A DNA stretch of 64,000 nt from Microbotryum silenes-acaulis (taxonomy: Eukaryota; Basidiomycota; Microbotryomycetes; Microbotryales; Microbotryaceae), in assembly GCA_003665825.1 (NCBI GenBank), contig QPFY01000021.1:124001-188000 (forward strand), read 5' to 3'. The notes under the pieces were generated by a model. That model had not been told where the DNA came from. It did not search any database and worked only from the letters and a program-made list of their open reading frames with translations. This document shows, piece after piece, positions 1 through 12,974 of this stretch; position 1 is the stretch's first letter, and each line of letters begins with the position of its first letter. The position numbers were made by a program, and so were the translations under genes.

Positions 1-575
1 TGGAATGCGATGGGCGAACCAAAGGGGTCTGAATGGGTGGTGCAAGTTGGACACGAAAAGGTATGACTTTTCCTCGGACGGGGCTCGGCTTAGGTAGGTT
101 TCTTGATTTACCCAAAATAATAAACATATCGTGTTTCCGTTTCTCTTTCTTTTGTTTGGTGCAATCTTATGTCTGGTTCTTTGATGGTCTATGTTTTGTG
201 TGAACAATCTCGAGTCTTCTAAGGCGTGCATCAGAGCTCGAGAGCTCACAGAAGACTGGGTCCGCGGAGGCAGCATTGCCATGCCTTGTCAAAACGGATC
301 GAAATCTGCTACTACTAGCCGAGCATTACTTGGCCAGCCTGACCGTGTTGTGTAATTCTGTTGGTCAAGAGGATATCAGCGGAATTTCCTCGTGTCTTGA
401 GTGCATTTGAACACACTGCCAGGTGACTGGTGCACTGGTGGCTCGGCGAGATGGGGCGTTCTTGTCGAGGCCCGTGCGCGGCGGGAAAGCTAGCCAGGCG
501 TGGTGACGAGCAAGGTGCTTGAACGGCTTTCGTCTTTCCCCCCACGTCGCTCGAGGCTCCTCTGTCCAACCCACC
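1..575. other. 5' flank, no gene recognised
   Basis: I see no convincing coding exon here. The stretch just before 576 is presumably the promoter and 5' UTR of the Nup49 gene. No clear TATA box was found. Confidence 0.5.
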
Positions 576-2244
576 ATGTTTGGCCAACCCGCAGGGCAAG
601 TCTAACCATCCTATAACCACTCGAACAAGAAACACCCCTACTGACTCTTCCCTCCACACAGTTTCGGAGCCGGTCCTAACCCGACCTCAACCACCTCGTC
701 GTCGTCTCCCTCCCTCTTTGGCACCTCTTCCACCGCCGCAGCAACCCCGAACCTCTTTGGCTCTACAGCCCCTTCCTCATCCTCCACACCTTCCTTCTCT
801 TTCGGTGCCAATACGCCCGTAACTAGTTCGGGGACGACACCTTCCTTATTCGGTGGTGCGACGACTTCATCAGGAGGAACAGGTTTGTTCGGTACCAAGC
901 CTACTCCCGGGGGAACTTCAACTTCTTTATTCGGTCAACCGAGCCCAACCACTACCACACCGAACAATGGTAGTGGTCTATTCGGCGGGGGCGTAGGGTC
1001 AAATAATACGTCGATTCAACCTACGGGTGGGGTGGGATTGTTTACAGGATCGACTCTGCCAACGTCGATGATGGGAGGCTTGTTTGGTACGAGTACGAGT
1101 ACGAGTACTGGTTTGGGGGGACAGCAAAAATTGGGTTTGTTTGGGTCAGTTCTTTGGAATGGGCCTTTTAAGTTACGGTTGAGAGGGGTAAAGAGCTGAT
1201 TTCCCTTGGCTGCTTGCTGTGTGTGCACGATCGTACCCTTGGATCGTACACAGGTCTACAGCACAACAACAGCAGCAGCAACAGCAACAACAACAGCAAC
1301 AAGGAGGGTTTCAACTTGCTTCTTCGATACAACAACAGCAAGCGTCGACGAGCTCGCTGAACAAGATGACCAAGTTCAATGATCTGCCCGAGAACGTCAG
1401 GGCGGTGATTGAGGGGATAGAGTCAGTCACTGAGAGTTAGACTACGCCTGGGAAATGTGCATGTTGGCTGAAGCGAAACTACAGCTCTTTCGTACGACAA
1501 CAAGTACATCTATCGGAACAGCTCAAGCGGAGGGAACTGGGAGTGGAGATTGAAAAGACCCGGAACGAGTGGCAGCAATGTTCGGCTGTAAGTTGGAATG
1601 ATGAGGTGAGATATGCTTCCAAGGCTGATATCGTATGGGGTTTACCCTTTCAGGACGCGACCGCGATCTCCTCTCTCTTGCTCCACTCGTCCAACTCGGT
1701 CTCGGCCGTCCGAAATCGCCTCGACCAAGACGCGCAAGACGTTGAAAAAGCCACTTGGATCGTCGAAGGTTTCAAGAACCCTCAAGGTCCGAAAGCGCAA
1801 CAGGCCAAAGCCGTGCAAACGTTCCCGTTCGAGTTTTTCAGGAACAAGACGGACGAGTTTGAGGCTCGCTTGAAGAATTATAAAGAGACGATCGAGGTGG
1901 GTTTTTGTCTTTCCCTCTCGCCGAGGGCTTGGCTCGTCCAAATACTAAATCGGAATGATCATGCCCTATAGCAAATTCAACAATACCTATCCTCCCCTTC
2001 CTCCCTCTCCTCTTCGATCGACCCTTTGTCGATCGTGCCCACGTTGAAATCACAAACGACGTCTTTCCTAGCTTTGGCGAGCAACGTCGCGTCGTTGCAG
2101 AGTGATTTGGACCGGTTGAAGGACGAGTATAGGCTCATTTGGAGGGACAGGACGGGGAGGGTGATGGATCCTTTTCGGGAGCGGGAGGGGGGAAGGGAGG
2201 TTGCTGGTGTGGTGTCGGGGTTGGGGAGGGTCGAGATTAGATGA
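576..2244 (+). CDS. NUP49: Nucleoporin Nup49 (Nup58 orthologue), FG-repeat channel nucleoporin
   Basis: This is a component of the Nsp1/Nup62-Nup57-Nup49 complex that lines the central channel of the nuclear pore. Exons by eye: 576-595, 662-1144, 1254-1421, 1485-1587, 1654-1896, 1972-2244, giving 429 aa. The N-terminal half is a GLFG/FG repeat domain (many LFG, FGxx). It is followed by a poly-Gln run (CAA/CAG tract near 1260-1300) and then by the sequence MTKFNDLPENVRAVIEGIE. The C-terminal half is a coiled-coil region with the Nup58/49 features FEFFRNKTDEFEARLKNYKE and LKDEYRLIWRDRTGRVMDPF. Intron 1 starts with GCAAGT rather than GT; this is the only way I found to keep the first FG in frame. 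The neighbour downstream is on the same strand. Family assignment is strong; the exact start rests on the 20-nt first exon. Confidence 0.9.
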
Positions 2245-2292
2245 GGAGGGTTGAGGGGCTAAAGTGAATGTGTGAATGAAATCAAGTGCACG

Positions 2293-4048
2293 ATGTCAAC
2301 GATCCAAATCTTCTCGGTGAAGCGCGCATTGGACAAGTTTCTGTGCGCGGCTCTTCTGTTCCTCTCTCCCTCGGCCATCTCGGCTTCGGGCAGGCCGTCA
2401 TGGACCCCGATGAGCTAACGCACCACATCGACGCCCTCCTGTGCATCACCTCCAACTCGGCCGATCATGCGAGTGCGCTCATGGCTTTGGAAGTTGGATT
2501 GGCTGGACTCGTAGTCGGATCTGAGGACGATGAAGGGGAAGAAGAGCAAAGCCTGCGTCAACGCGTGCGTAATAGGCCCAAGACGACGACGACGACGACG
2601 ACGCGTCTCGACGCGTTCTTGAGGCTGCAGGACAGGTTCGAGTATAATAGTACGTCCTTGTACTTGATGAGATGAACTAAACCGGGGCTTACGGATGTCG
2701 TTTGGGATGACCGGGGTAGTTACGACCGTGTTGTTGCATTGGTTGGGCAGCTCGATCGTGCTCATGACCCAGCCGAGGATCGATCAACTCGGTCAGTCCT
2801 GCGAACATACATGAAGGAATTCTCGCCGAACCTGACGGCTGTCGCTGCACAGATACAGATCTGCTTCGTTCCAACTTGATTCGGTGTTTGGCTTTATTAC
2901 AAGGTCTACTGTTGATGCATCGCCCAAGTCGAGCGCTATTCGTTCGACGCTCTGCCCTCCAGGTACGCTCCGCTCCAACCACCCCATCCTACTATTCTGT
3001 CAAAAGGAGTCGAACTAAGCCCCCTATTATCATTACCTCCACAGTCCCTGCTAGCAGTGCTCGACCTATCTCGTCCCTCGCACGTCTCCTCCCCACTCTT
3101 ATCCCACCCACCGACCTCCCCTTCTCCAATCCATTTCCCCAGTCCTTCTACCTCCCATCATCCCACCACCCCTCGAACCCCTCACAACCCACCTTCCTCA
3201 CTCTCAACCTCCCCTACGAACCGTACCACTCCCCACTCGAACGGGCCAAGGCCAAGTACAAAGAACGACGACCCTAGTCAATTATCACTCGCTGCCTTAG
3301 AAGCCCTTCTCTGTGCTTTGGTCGACCGACCGGAGAATATGAGAACTTTTGAACAAGTCGGTGGATTGGCGACTATTGTGAGATTGTTGAAGGATAAGAC
3401 GGTCGGGCAGAGCGTGAGGTACGTTTTTTTCTTAACCGAAGAGAGAGAAAGAGGGGGGGGGGGGGGGCAAACGAACACGAAAGCTGATTTGAAAAAGGTT
3501 TTTTTGGGTATGGCGGCGTATGATATGACAGGATTAAAGTGATTGAATTACTTTACTACTTCTTGTTACCCGAACAAGAACCTCCTCATACTTTAAACTT
3601 ATCACACCCATCCTCCTCTACCTCTATGAGCGAGTTCGATCCCAACCCGAGACCACATACTCCTCCACCAATCACCTCAACACCCCCGACTAAATCACCT
3701 TCGAAACAGACTTTTGTCTTGCCGAGGGAAGAACGTTTAGCGCATGCTTCGCGGGGTTTCGTACCTCAGACTCCGGTGAAGGTGAAAAGGTTTAGGAATG
3801 GGAGCGAGAGCGATGAGGACATGGGGGATTCGAGTCCTTCGGATGGGGAGGATGATCGCACACCTCGGAGACCGAATGGGAATGGTCGAGCCATACGATC
3901 ACGATCTGGGAAGGAAGTGGTTTCGATAGGGAAGAGAGTGACGAGAACGACGAAGGAGAAGAAGGAAATGTTGAGAAAGGTGATGCCGAACGTTGATGCG
4001 TTGGAGGAGAGGTTCAGGGCGATGGGCTTGGGCTTGGGATTGGGCTGA
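2293..4048 (+). CDS. cdc14: Septation initiation network component Cdc14 (SIN, not the phosphatase)
   Basis: It is the partner of the Sid1-type kinase in the septation initiation network (cytokinesis signalling at the spindle pole body), family PF08045. Exons by eye: 2293-2316, 2394-2649, 2720-2791, 2859-2962, 3045-3418, 3532-4048 (448 aa). Family features are the helical core DLLRSNLIRCLALLQGLLL, HRPSRALF, then DRPENMRTFEQVGGLATIV and, across the last intron, RIKVIELLYYFLLPE. The C-terminal part (TPPPITSTPP, then a charged region) is low-complexity and probably disordered. The last intron contains a run of about 14 G near 3455. The first exon (eight codons) is the least certain. Another open frame just past the stop (about 4090-4199, ending RKALQDLRNRARRA) might be an alternative C-terminus, but I see no splice signal that demands it. 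Confidence 0.85.
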
Positions 4049-5861
4049 GCTTCGGTGCGAGGCGCCGGGAGGAGCGTCGGATCCGACGATGTTTTATCAA
4101 CATATGGATACAAGCAGCTCGAACGATCAGTCTCGATCCCAGATGTCCGAGGCTCGAAAGGCTCTGCAAGATTTACGCAATCGCGCTCGACGCGCATGAC
4201 GGCTCAGACCACATCTACAATCTCTTGTAACACCTTTCTTTTCTCTGTTGTTATAACACTCTCAACTCTCACTTTAAGCTCGGGTCACGCGCGGTGCTGT
4301 CCAAAGTTTCGTTGATCAGCCGAACGCGGAGCGCTGATAGGAGGTCTCATCTACGGCCAAAGGTCGAGGACGCATCAGTGGTCGTGTCTGATCCCACCTT
4401 TCGTTGCTCCCACCGAGTTTGGACGGGACACCTTCCGCTCTTCTTCCCTCCCCCTCTTTCTTGGTCCTCTCAAGAGTTGCTTCCCATCGCCGATGCCCTC
4501 GAACCTTTTCACGTTGTTCGTCCGGATCATAGTGGTCTTGAGTTTGACACATTTGATCGCCTAGTTGAGAGCAGATCAGCATTAGTTCAGGTGAGGGTAT
4601 GATATAGCGAATCGGAGGACCAAGATAGGATGAGGAATGGAGTGGGGCTGGGAGCGCGTTAGAGACCCAAAAGTGGGAAAGCCCGAGAAAGTGAACGGTA
4701 GGGCCGAGAGACAAGGGTCAAGAGGAGTGAGCGCGGCCGAGGCGTGGAATCGAGAACGCTGAGACTTGAGACTGGACAAGACTTGGGATAGGAATAATAT
4801 ACTTGAAGCACGCAGAAGGTGAGAACCGGGTAAGACGCTGTACTGGATCCAACCGGATAACCGGAAGTAAACTCCGTCGAGACGCCCTAGTCATTCGAAC
4901 CACTCCGTTCCGTTCCCTCCCCTCGCCGTCTCAAACCCTCACTTAGCCGCTGTCCCCGTATTCCTCGTACGGCCCGGTCCCACGTCCGGTTTCCGTCCTC
5001 CGGTTCCCGCCGTTGCTCGTCATTTGTCGAGACTTTCGCAGCGCAAAAGTGAAGGCCCGTTCGTAACCGCCCCCCTCTTCCTCCCGCGCGCCGACTTAAA
5101 TCGTCTTTCTCCCATCCGGCCCGGTCTTCCGGGTACATTTCCGCGCTGTGCATTAACGTTGACAGTTGATCCCCCGAGACATCGAAGTACTTAATTTATC
5201 CGAAGTGCAATATCGTTACCGCTGGGGTCTTCCTCGGCCTTCAAACGTTGGCGCACGATGAGCGGCCGAGAAACCGGGCAGTTGGAGCCGCCCGCTTGCT
5301 GCGCACTGTGCAAGCGCCGTTTCTGAGTGAGACAGGAGGCGAGAGGGCGACAAAAGCGGGGACAAAACCTTGCGCTCCGTGAGCGGTGCTGAAGATGAGG
5401 CGGAAGCCGGCGCGTCATTCCGAACGGCGCATAATGAGATACATGTTCACCTGACTTCTAGAAACATTTTTAAGTGCGTCGTTTCCCCTTCTTGTTTCAG
5501 ACATTCCAATCTCCGGCACGTTGGACAGTTTGTCGCGGTGTCGAGGCATGAATCGCTGTCTAGCTTCGTTTCGGAAGAAGCACTGAGACATCGCAAAGTG
5601 GGAAAAGAGGCTAATATAAGCGTTGGGTAAGGACGAGGAACTGAAGCGAGTCACCTTTGGCCTCGTGTTCGGATATCTCACCCCCACCACCGCCATGTCG
5701 CCCCCCATTGATCGAGACGACCCAACGTTCCGCTGAAAAGGAGCTAGGAAGGTGAAGACATCGAGGGAGGACGACATGCGGGCTGCATCAAAGTCGCTCT
5801 CTCCTTCTAATATGTCACACCACCTCTTGGAACTCTATCCTCCGAACCCCAAAACCAGACC
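4049..5861. other. Intergenic, no gene recognised
   Basis: The open frames here have no family resemblance, signal peptide or exon-intron structure that I could support. The last part should contain the promoter of the secreted-protein gene at 5862. Confidence 0.5.
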
Positions 5862-6512
5862 ATGATGTACTCCTCCCTCTTCATCTTCGCCTTCACCGTC
5901 GTCGGCGCCATCGTGAACGCCAAGATGGCCAAAGTTGCGACGAACTCCCAGACAGCCTCCCTTGGGCCTGTGGCCGGCGCGGAGAAGTTCCACCAACCCT
6001 ACTGGAGGAACGGGTACGTACCACGGTGGAATAGATGGCGATGTACTGTCCTGATTATTCTTTTGTCGTGCTTCGTCATCACCACTGCAGGACGACGGAT
6101 CCGGCGGCATGCGTCGCCGTTAGCCAGGCGTGCACGTCAGTCTCACTTGATTCGCACTCAGGAGCCTCTATTCCAAAGCTCTGACTCAGCGTATGACGAT
6201 GTTATGTGTGCAGCAATTGCCTTGTGGGTTGCTACCAGCATCACAATCAGTGGGGATTCTCGAAGTAAGCCTCGGATTGCTGGGGACGACGGTCTCATTT
6301 CTCTTTGTCTCTCATGTTTCAGCCGCGCTCCTCTTTCTGACGCTGGTTGCGATGCTTTTAACCGTTTAAATTCTGTTCATAGTAAGACCGATTGCTACTC
6401 TGGCCAATGCAACAACACGATGGAGACGAGGTTCAAGGAACCATGCGTCATCGAGGACAAAGCCAAAGCTTGCTCCGACAGGCTTCCCAAGGCACTGCAG
6501 GGAGGAGGGTGA
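5862..6512 (+). CDS. Small secreted cysteine-rich protein (family member A)
   Basis: A predicted secreted protein of 145 aa with no recognised family. Exons by eye: 5862-6013, 6091-6135, 6214-6264, 6323-6512. All three introns lie in phase 2 and the internal exons are 45 and 51 nt. The N-terminus (MMYSSLFIFAFTVVGAIV) is a hydrophobic signal peptide; a second Met lies one codon later. Cysteines follow CVAVSQACTNCLVGC (C-x6-C-x2-C-x3-C) in exons 2-3. Then come CYSGQC (C-x4-C) and CVIEDKAKACSD, which keeps C-x8-C but lacks the last Cys seen in relatives. Exon sizes and the first cysteine block match the gene at 7278 exactly, so the two are paralogues. It lies next to conserved genes. An effector-like or cell-surface role is only an inference. 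Confidence 0.8.
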   Translation: MMYSSLFIFAFTVVGAIVNAKMAKVATNSQTASLGPVAGAEKFHQPYWRNGYVPRWNRWRCTVLIILLSCFVITTAGRRIRRHASPLARRARQSHLIRTQEPLFQSSDSAYDDVMCAAIALWVATSITISGDSRSKPRIAGDDGLISLCLSCFSRAPLSDAGCDAFNRLNSVHSKTDCYSGQCNNTMETRFKEPCVIEDKAKACSDRLPKALQGGG

Positions 6513-7277
6513 GTTGAACTGCTTGTTCAGACGTAGGCTTTGACCGTTTGCGGAACATAAGGATAGTGTGACTGACTTTGGGGGTGTGCGGCATGGGCAG
6601 ACCGGCACTCGAGAACTGCTGTAAGCAAGCCAATGGAACCAGGCTTTACTAGACAAACACAAGGTGGTGAGTGAAGGCAGACATGCACGCTCTCCGCCGG
6701 GACTCTGTTGATCTTGGGCCGTTCATTCTTAGAACACGCGCACGAGCCCAGCCTTCCGACTTCCCTCGGCTCGTTCTCTCGTCGAATCGCATCGCCCACC
6801 CACTCTTCATTCAAGTGGTAAGTCTCTTATGCAGATATCTAATTTGAAGATATACACTCATTCTGGATGTTGGTTTAGGTCATTTTCACTACTCTGATCT
6901 ATTCTTGAGCACCTCGTCTGAGACGACTCCTGCTTAGGTTGATTCTTCTGTCCAATCTCGTCATCAGTTTATCATCGTACACAATTTTGTCACCAGTTAA
7001 TCATCGTACACAATGCAAACACCCATGTTTTGCGTTCATCTTCATACTTGCTTTCACGCGACGGAGAGAGGACGTCGGATAGGATTGCCCACGTGCGAGA
7101 TAGAGTCGATCTGCCCCTGTCTGTCTGTCTGAGACATCCACAACGGCGGTCTCTCGATCTCCGTTGATCGCATGTCGTCGAAGCCTTCTAGCGTTTAAGC
7201 GTCTCCATGCCTCTCTTCATCAATTCACACACTCTCTCTCTTCATCAAATCACTCACTTACGACCTCGTTAGCCACC
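6513..7277. other. Intergenic between two secreted-protein genes
   Basis: No coding exon is supported. A short direct repeat (catcagtttatcatcgtaca, near 6962, and a close copy near 6993) lies upstream of the next gene. CT-rich sequence near 7215-7260 may be its 5' UTR. Confidence 0.45.
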
Positions 7278-8048
7278 ATGCGCACCTCGTTCATGATCCT
7301 CGCCTCAGCTCTCGTCTCGACCGTGGTCGCGGCGGGACCACTCTCGTAAGTTCGGGGATAGCTCATCGGACTCACAAGGGCAGACCAGCAGACGTTGACG
7401 CTCACCTGCTTCATCTGTTTCTTCGCTACGGCAGGTCCGTTGCTCAAGAGAAGTGTACTCGCCTTACCAAGTACTGTAGGTGAGTACATAAAATCCAACT
7501 AGCTACCTACTACAGCTTTCGTCATATTGCGTTTGGAGCTGTCCAGGCTAATGCACGTTCATTTCATCCTCCGGCTCGCAGGGACTGTACGCCGGACTGC
7601 AGCAAGCATTGGCGACGGAATGCATATGAAAGGTAAGTTTAAAACCCAGGGCAAATTATTCATCACTATCAATCTACTATGCATGAATGTCAGACCGTAC
7701 ACCGTTTCCGAGTTTAAAGTTTAAAGCCATAAATTCCGAACCCCGGGCGGATCCCTTACGTATCCGACTCCTTTCATTTGGCAGTTCCAGAGCCTGTCAA
7801 GCGACCGAATGCTGGGCTGTGGACCCAAGCCAAGGGACAAACGCGACTACCCAAAGTCCAACCGGTTGGTGCACCAAGGTTTTTGATGCGTTGACTTGCT
7901 TGGCCAGTTGCAAGGAGGATCAGAGGTGAGCCAGGTCTCGCTCGACCCGAGGGGTGTTTCACCTCGTTGCTGAATAGTAGATGGTTTTTTTTACTTTGTC
8001 AGCTGCGAAAATTGCTGTGATGCGGCGGGAGACCCCCGTAAGATTTGA
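7278..8048 (+). CDS. Small secreted cysteine-rich protein (family member B)
   Basis: A predicted secreted protein of 116 aa. Exons by eye: 7278-7345, 7435-7479, 7582-7632, 7785-7925, 8003-8048. All four introns are in phase 2 and the internal exons are 45, 51 and 141 nt. The signal peptide is MRTSFMILASALVSTVVAA. Cysteines: CTRLTKYCRDCTPDC (C-x6-C-x2-C-x3-C), CQATEC (C-x4-C), CTKVFDALTCLASC (C-x8-C-x3-C), then a tail CENCC. Sizes of exons 2 and 3 are identical to those of the gene at 5862, and the C-x8-C-x3-C block recurs in the genes at 35.4 and 39.1 kb. The protein has no similarity I can name. Tandem same-strand placement with 5862 suggests local duplication followed by divergence. Confidence 0.8.
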
Positions 8049-8561
8049 ACTCGTCAAGACTATAAATTAGCGAAAAGATACACCCACTGATCCCGCCACT
8101 GCATCCTACTACTCACAGCCAAATGAGTTGTTGCGCTTCATATTGTTCATATTGCCGAGCGCATGTGCATACGCCGAGCTGCAGTGCCCGCTTCAACTCG
8201 CTGAACGATTAGGGTGCCTACTTCTTGACCTATTATTTGTTCCCCTCTGTGCGAGGCCCGATGAAAATACTTCCAGTTCAAATAGCCCCCCATGAGCTGC
8301 TTTAGAAATGTACGCGAGAAGTTTGATCGGCTGCCATGCTTTCGTCGATCACCGTTTTCAGTTTGTCAACGGCTTCGCGCGATACGCGCCTCGACGCACG
8401 CACCTCCTCTCCTCTTCTCCTCCCTTATCCGCTCAGCCCGCACTACCACCACTCGCCTTTGCCTCCGCCAGCACCCACTGGCACCCCAGCCCAACGTCCT
8501 TTGCTAGCTCTGACGCACCACTCTGCCTCCTTCGCTCGCCACGCCGTGCTTGATCGCGCAA
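8049..8561. other. Intergenic, no gene recognised
   Basis: This lies between the secreted-protein gene and the STYX-like gene. The open frames near 8300-8550 read through CT-rich sequence and are probably the promoter and 5' UTR of the downstream gene. Confidence 0.5.
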
Positions 8562-9808
8562 ATGAGCGGCATCAGTCCCGCGTTGCAGCGACTCGAGGAA
8601 GCGCTGCCGAACCGCGTCGATTGGAGGTACGAGATGCGTCGAGAGGCTCAGCAAATACTTCCCGGTGAGTTGAGAAAGACGACTTTGAATTGGGGAGCGA
8701 TTACTGATGCGGTTGGTGGGGGGTTCGTTGCAGGTTTGTTCATCGGCCCGTTTCAACCGTCATGGAATCTCGAAACGTTGAACAGGCTCGGAATCACCCA
8801 TATCCTCTGTATCGCCGAGTCGAGAGAACAGTCCGTTAAGCCAGCAGCTACACTTGAGCTTTTGGGTCGTCCTTGTACTGACCCTGGGGACATGCGACGC
8901 CGCACGCGCCAGACACCTGTTCCGGGCCAAGTTCCCCGAACGTTTCGTCTACCTCATCCTCGAAGTGCGCGATGCGGACGACCAGAACCTCATCAAGATA
9001 TTCCCACAGTTCGTTGCGGAAGAAATCCCCTGAAAGGTCGCCATCCCAATCGCGATTACCGCACGGCTGACTCGTCTTTCCCTCCCCTTCCCGTCCCAAA
9101 CCCCCACCTCACTCGAATTTACCCTCGGATCCCAACCGGCTCGCATCCGATCTAACCACAACGGCTCAGAACACAAGCCTTCATCGACGGAGCAATTGAA
9201 ATGGGTGGAGCCGTGCTCGTTCATTGCGGAGATGGCATCTCTCGCTCCCCCGCCATCGCGTAAGCTCTCCCACCCGACCGACCCCACACGATCGGAAAAG
9301 TGACCAACTTGCCCGAGGGGATTTCCTATCTTACAGAACCGCCTACGTGATGGTCAAACATGGCCTGACGCACGAGGACGCATTTCAATTCGTACAAAGT
9401 AGGAGGTTCTGCGTCGCCCCTAGGCTCGGTTTCCAACATCAAATCGAGGTGAGTGGAAATTGGCACAAGCTCACGAAGGACCCTCGAGCTGAATCAAGTT
9501 CTCAACCCTCACTTTATCAGGCCTATGCTCCGATATTCATGGCTTCGCAGACGATGACGATGGCGCAGAATCAAGGCGGGGTCCATTCGGCGCCGAGGGA
9601 GAAGAGGAGGGAAAGAGAGGATGATGATGAGGATGATGAGGAGATGGCTATGGGTGGGGGTGGGTCGACGATGTAAGTCGAGCATATTCGGACCCAGACT
9701 GGATTCGTCTCGAGGCTGACAGTGATCCTTCGTCCGCACTTGTAAAGGAACCCCGATCTCGATATGCATCGAAGGGTTCCGACCGCTCCGCAATGGGGAA
9801 TGGCATAA
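8562..9808 (+). CDS. STYX-like dual-specificity phosphatase domain protein with catalytic Cys present
   Basis: A dual-specificity phosphatase fold protein, closest in my memory to STYX. Exons by eye: 8562-8664, 8734-8830, 8913-9008, 9170-9259, 9337-9448, 9521-9672, 9748-9808 (236 aa). Domain order: ILPGLFIGPFQPSWN and GITHILCIAES near the N-terminus, the loop LILEVRDADDQN (possible general-acid Asp, about residues 87-90), the P-loop VHCGDGISRSP (Cys118, Arg124), then RRFCVAPRLGFQHQIEAY, which is very STYX-like. Animal STYX is a pseudophosphatase whose P-loop Cys is replaced by Gly. Here the full C-x5-R signature is present, so the enzyme may be active. An acidic run (EDDDEDDEE) lies near the C-terminus. 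Exon 2 ends at a weak donor (gtccgt). Confidence 0.83.
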
Positions 9809-10570
9809 TCTTTTCCCCATCACCTCAAACTTCTTCCCCGACAACCTCGCATGTATACCTACCTCTTCGCAAAAAAGCAATCAGGACCAACTCGTCAATC
9901 CTTACGTACCCTTCCTCGGGTTTGCTTTTCCTACGTCTTCATCGTTCGCTTTCTTCTTCCGTCATCTCTCCCCCCCCCGCCCCCTCCCCCGGTAATCTCA
10001 ATTCGTTGGCCTCGTATGTGTTGTAATAAAACCTATGTTCCTTTCATGTAACCTGACTTTCCTGAGTTCCCCCATCATCATCTCCATCGCTATGGTTCAC
10101 GACTAATGACACATCAAGAGTAGGGCTCTTTTTGGAGGAAAAAAAAACCCCTTGGACTCGAACGGACCTCAAGAGCTCAGGGGCTCAGCGCTCAGCCAGC
10201 GGTGACGGAAGTTTTTGCTCGATGTGTTTTGATTCCCTTTGGTGCGGCGATTATTAGTGAATTCACAGCGAACCGGCGGGGCACGACAAGAGATGAGAAA
10301 AAGAAATTACCCGGTCGCGCCATTTTCCAGTGTTGCAGTTCTACGAAGCTCACGAATTCGAAAAGAAGGACTAGTAGAGAAAGAAATAGAAAAAAGAAAC
10401 GGCAAAAAAGAAAGTGATAGCGCAACGGCGTCCTGCTCGGAACGTCTTCGTCTCGTCGCATTCCTCACTAGAAGCACGTCACGGTTCTATTCCTCCCGCT
10501 CAGATCCCTATGCACCTTCATCATCTACCCCATCCTACGCTCCTCATATTTCGTCCCCCCCGTAGCAAAC
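9809..10570. other. Intergenic between convergent genes
   Basis: This holds the 3' ends of the STYX-like gene (+) and NDUFS8 (-). It contains homopolymer runs (C near 9968-9988, A near 10140). No gene is seen. Confidence 0.5.
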
Positions 10571-12252
<1,682 letters not shown>

Positions 12253-12610
12253 GCCGTAGAGAGCTCGGCGTATAGGGCGATAGAGAAGGGGGGGGTGGAC
12301 GTGCGGTGGCGGGTGGATAGAGCGGGAGCGGGAGCGGGTGCCGTGGGTACGACGCGGTTGACAACATCCCCCGCTCGCTGACTCGCTGATTTGCCACGAT
12401 TGGCCGGCTCGAGCTCTCCCACGCTCGCACGGACCCCCTCACCTGGGAATCGATCGAGTGCCTCCACTGAGCGCAGGACGCAACAACGGCCATCGTCCTG
12501 GGGGTCTAGCATCAGAGTAGTATCTCCCGCGGCAGCATTGCTTCTTACTCTCGAGAACACATGCACGGGTAGAGCCACAGTTACAATTACTAAACGGCAA
12601 GAGGGCAAAT
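12253..12610. other. Promoter region of NDUFS8 and left edge of the tandem array
   Basis: No coding exon is supported. Sequence similar to the later repeat units starts at about 12611. Confidence 0.5.
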
Positions 12611-12974
12611 CCCGTTTTTCCGCCCTCTTTCACTACATAGTCTTTCCACGAAATCGTCTGTACCATCATTGCAAGCGAAGAAGACACTACACCAACCTGA
12701 CTCCGCCTCTCAGATCTGAACCGACTCGTAAAGTAAACCCTCCCTCTCCGACCCGTCAAACTCCTTTCCCACTTTCCATCTCATCTCGTGTTGTGCGACC
12801 GATAACCGACGACCGAACGAGGGCTGACCACCCCCTCTTTCCTCCAGAGGCTCGTTCCTCAGGGATTACGCTTGCCGCAGCACTCGTTCTCACAGCAAAG
12901 GGTTTGATTGCCCATGTCCTCAGGCTGCATATTATCGGACGAGCACCTAGTCACCATCAAAGTCGTTGGCCGGT

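Noticed and set aside
4055..4315. Open frame after the CDC14 stop considered as a separate gene
   Set aside because: No start context, domain or intron structure. It is kept only as a possible alternative C-terminus in the CDC14 entry.
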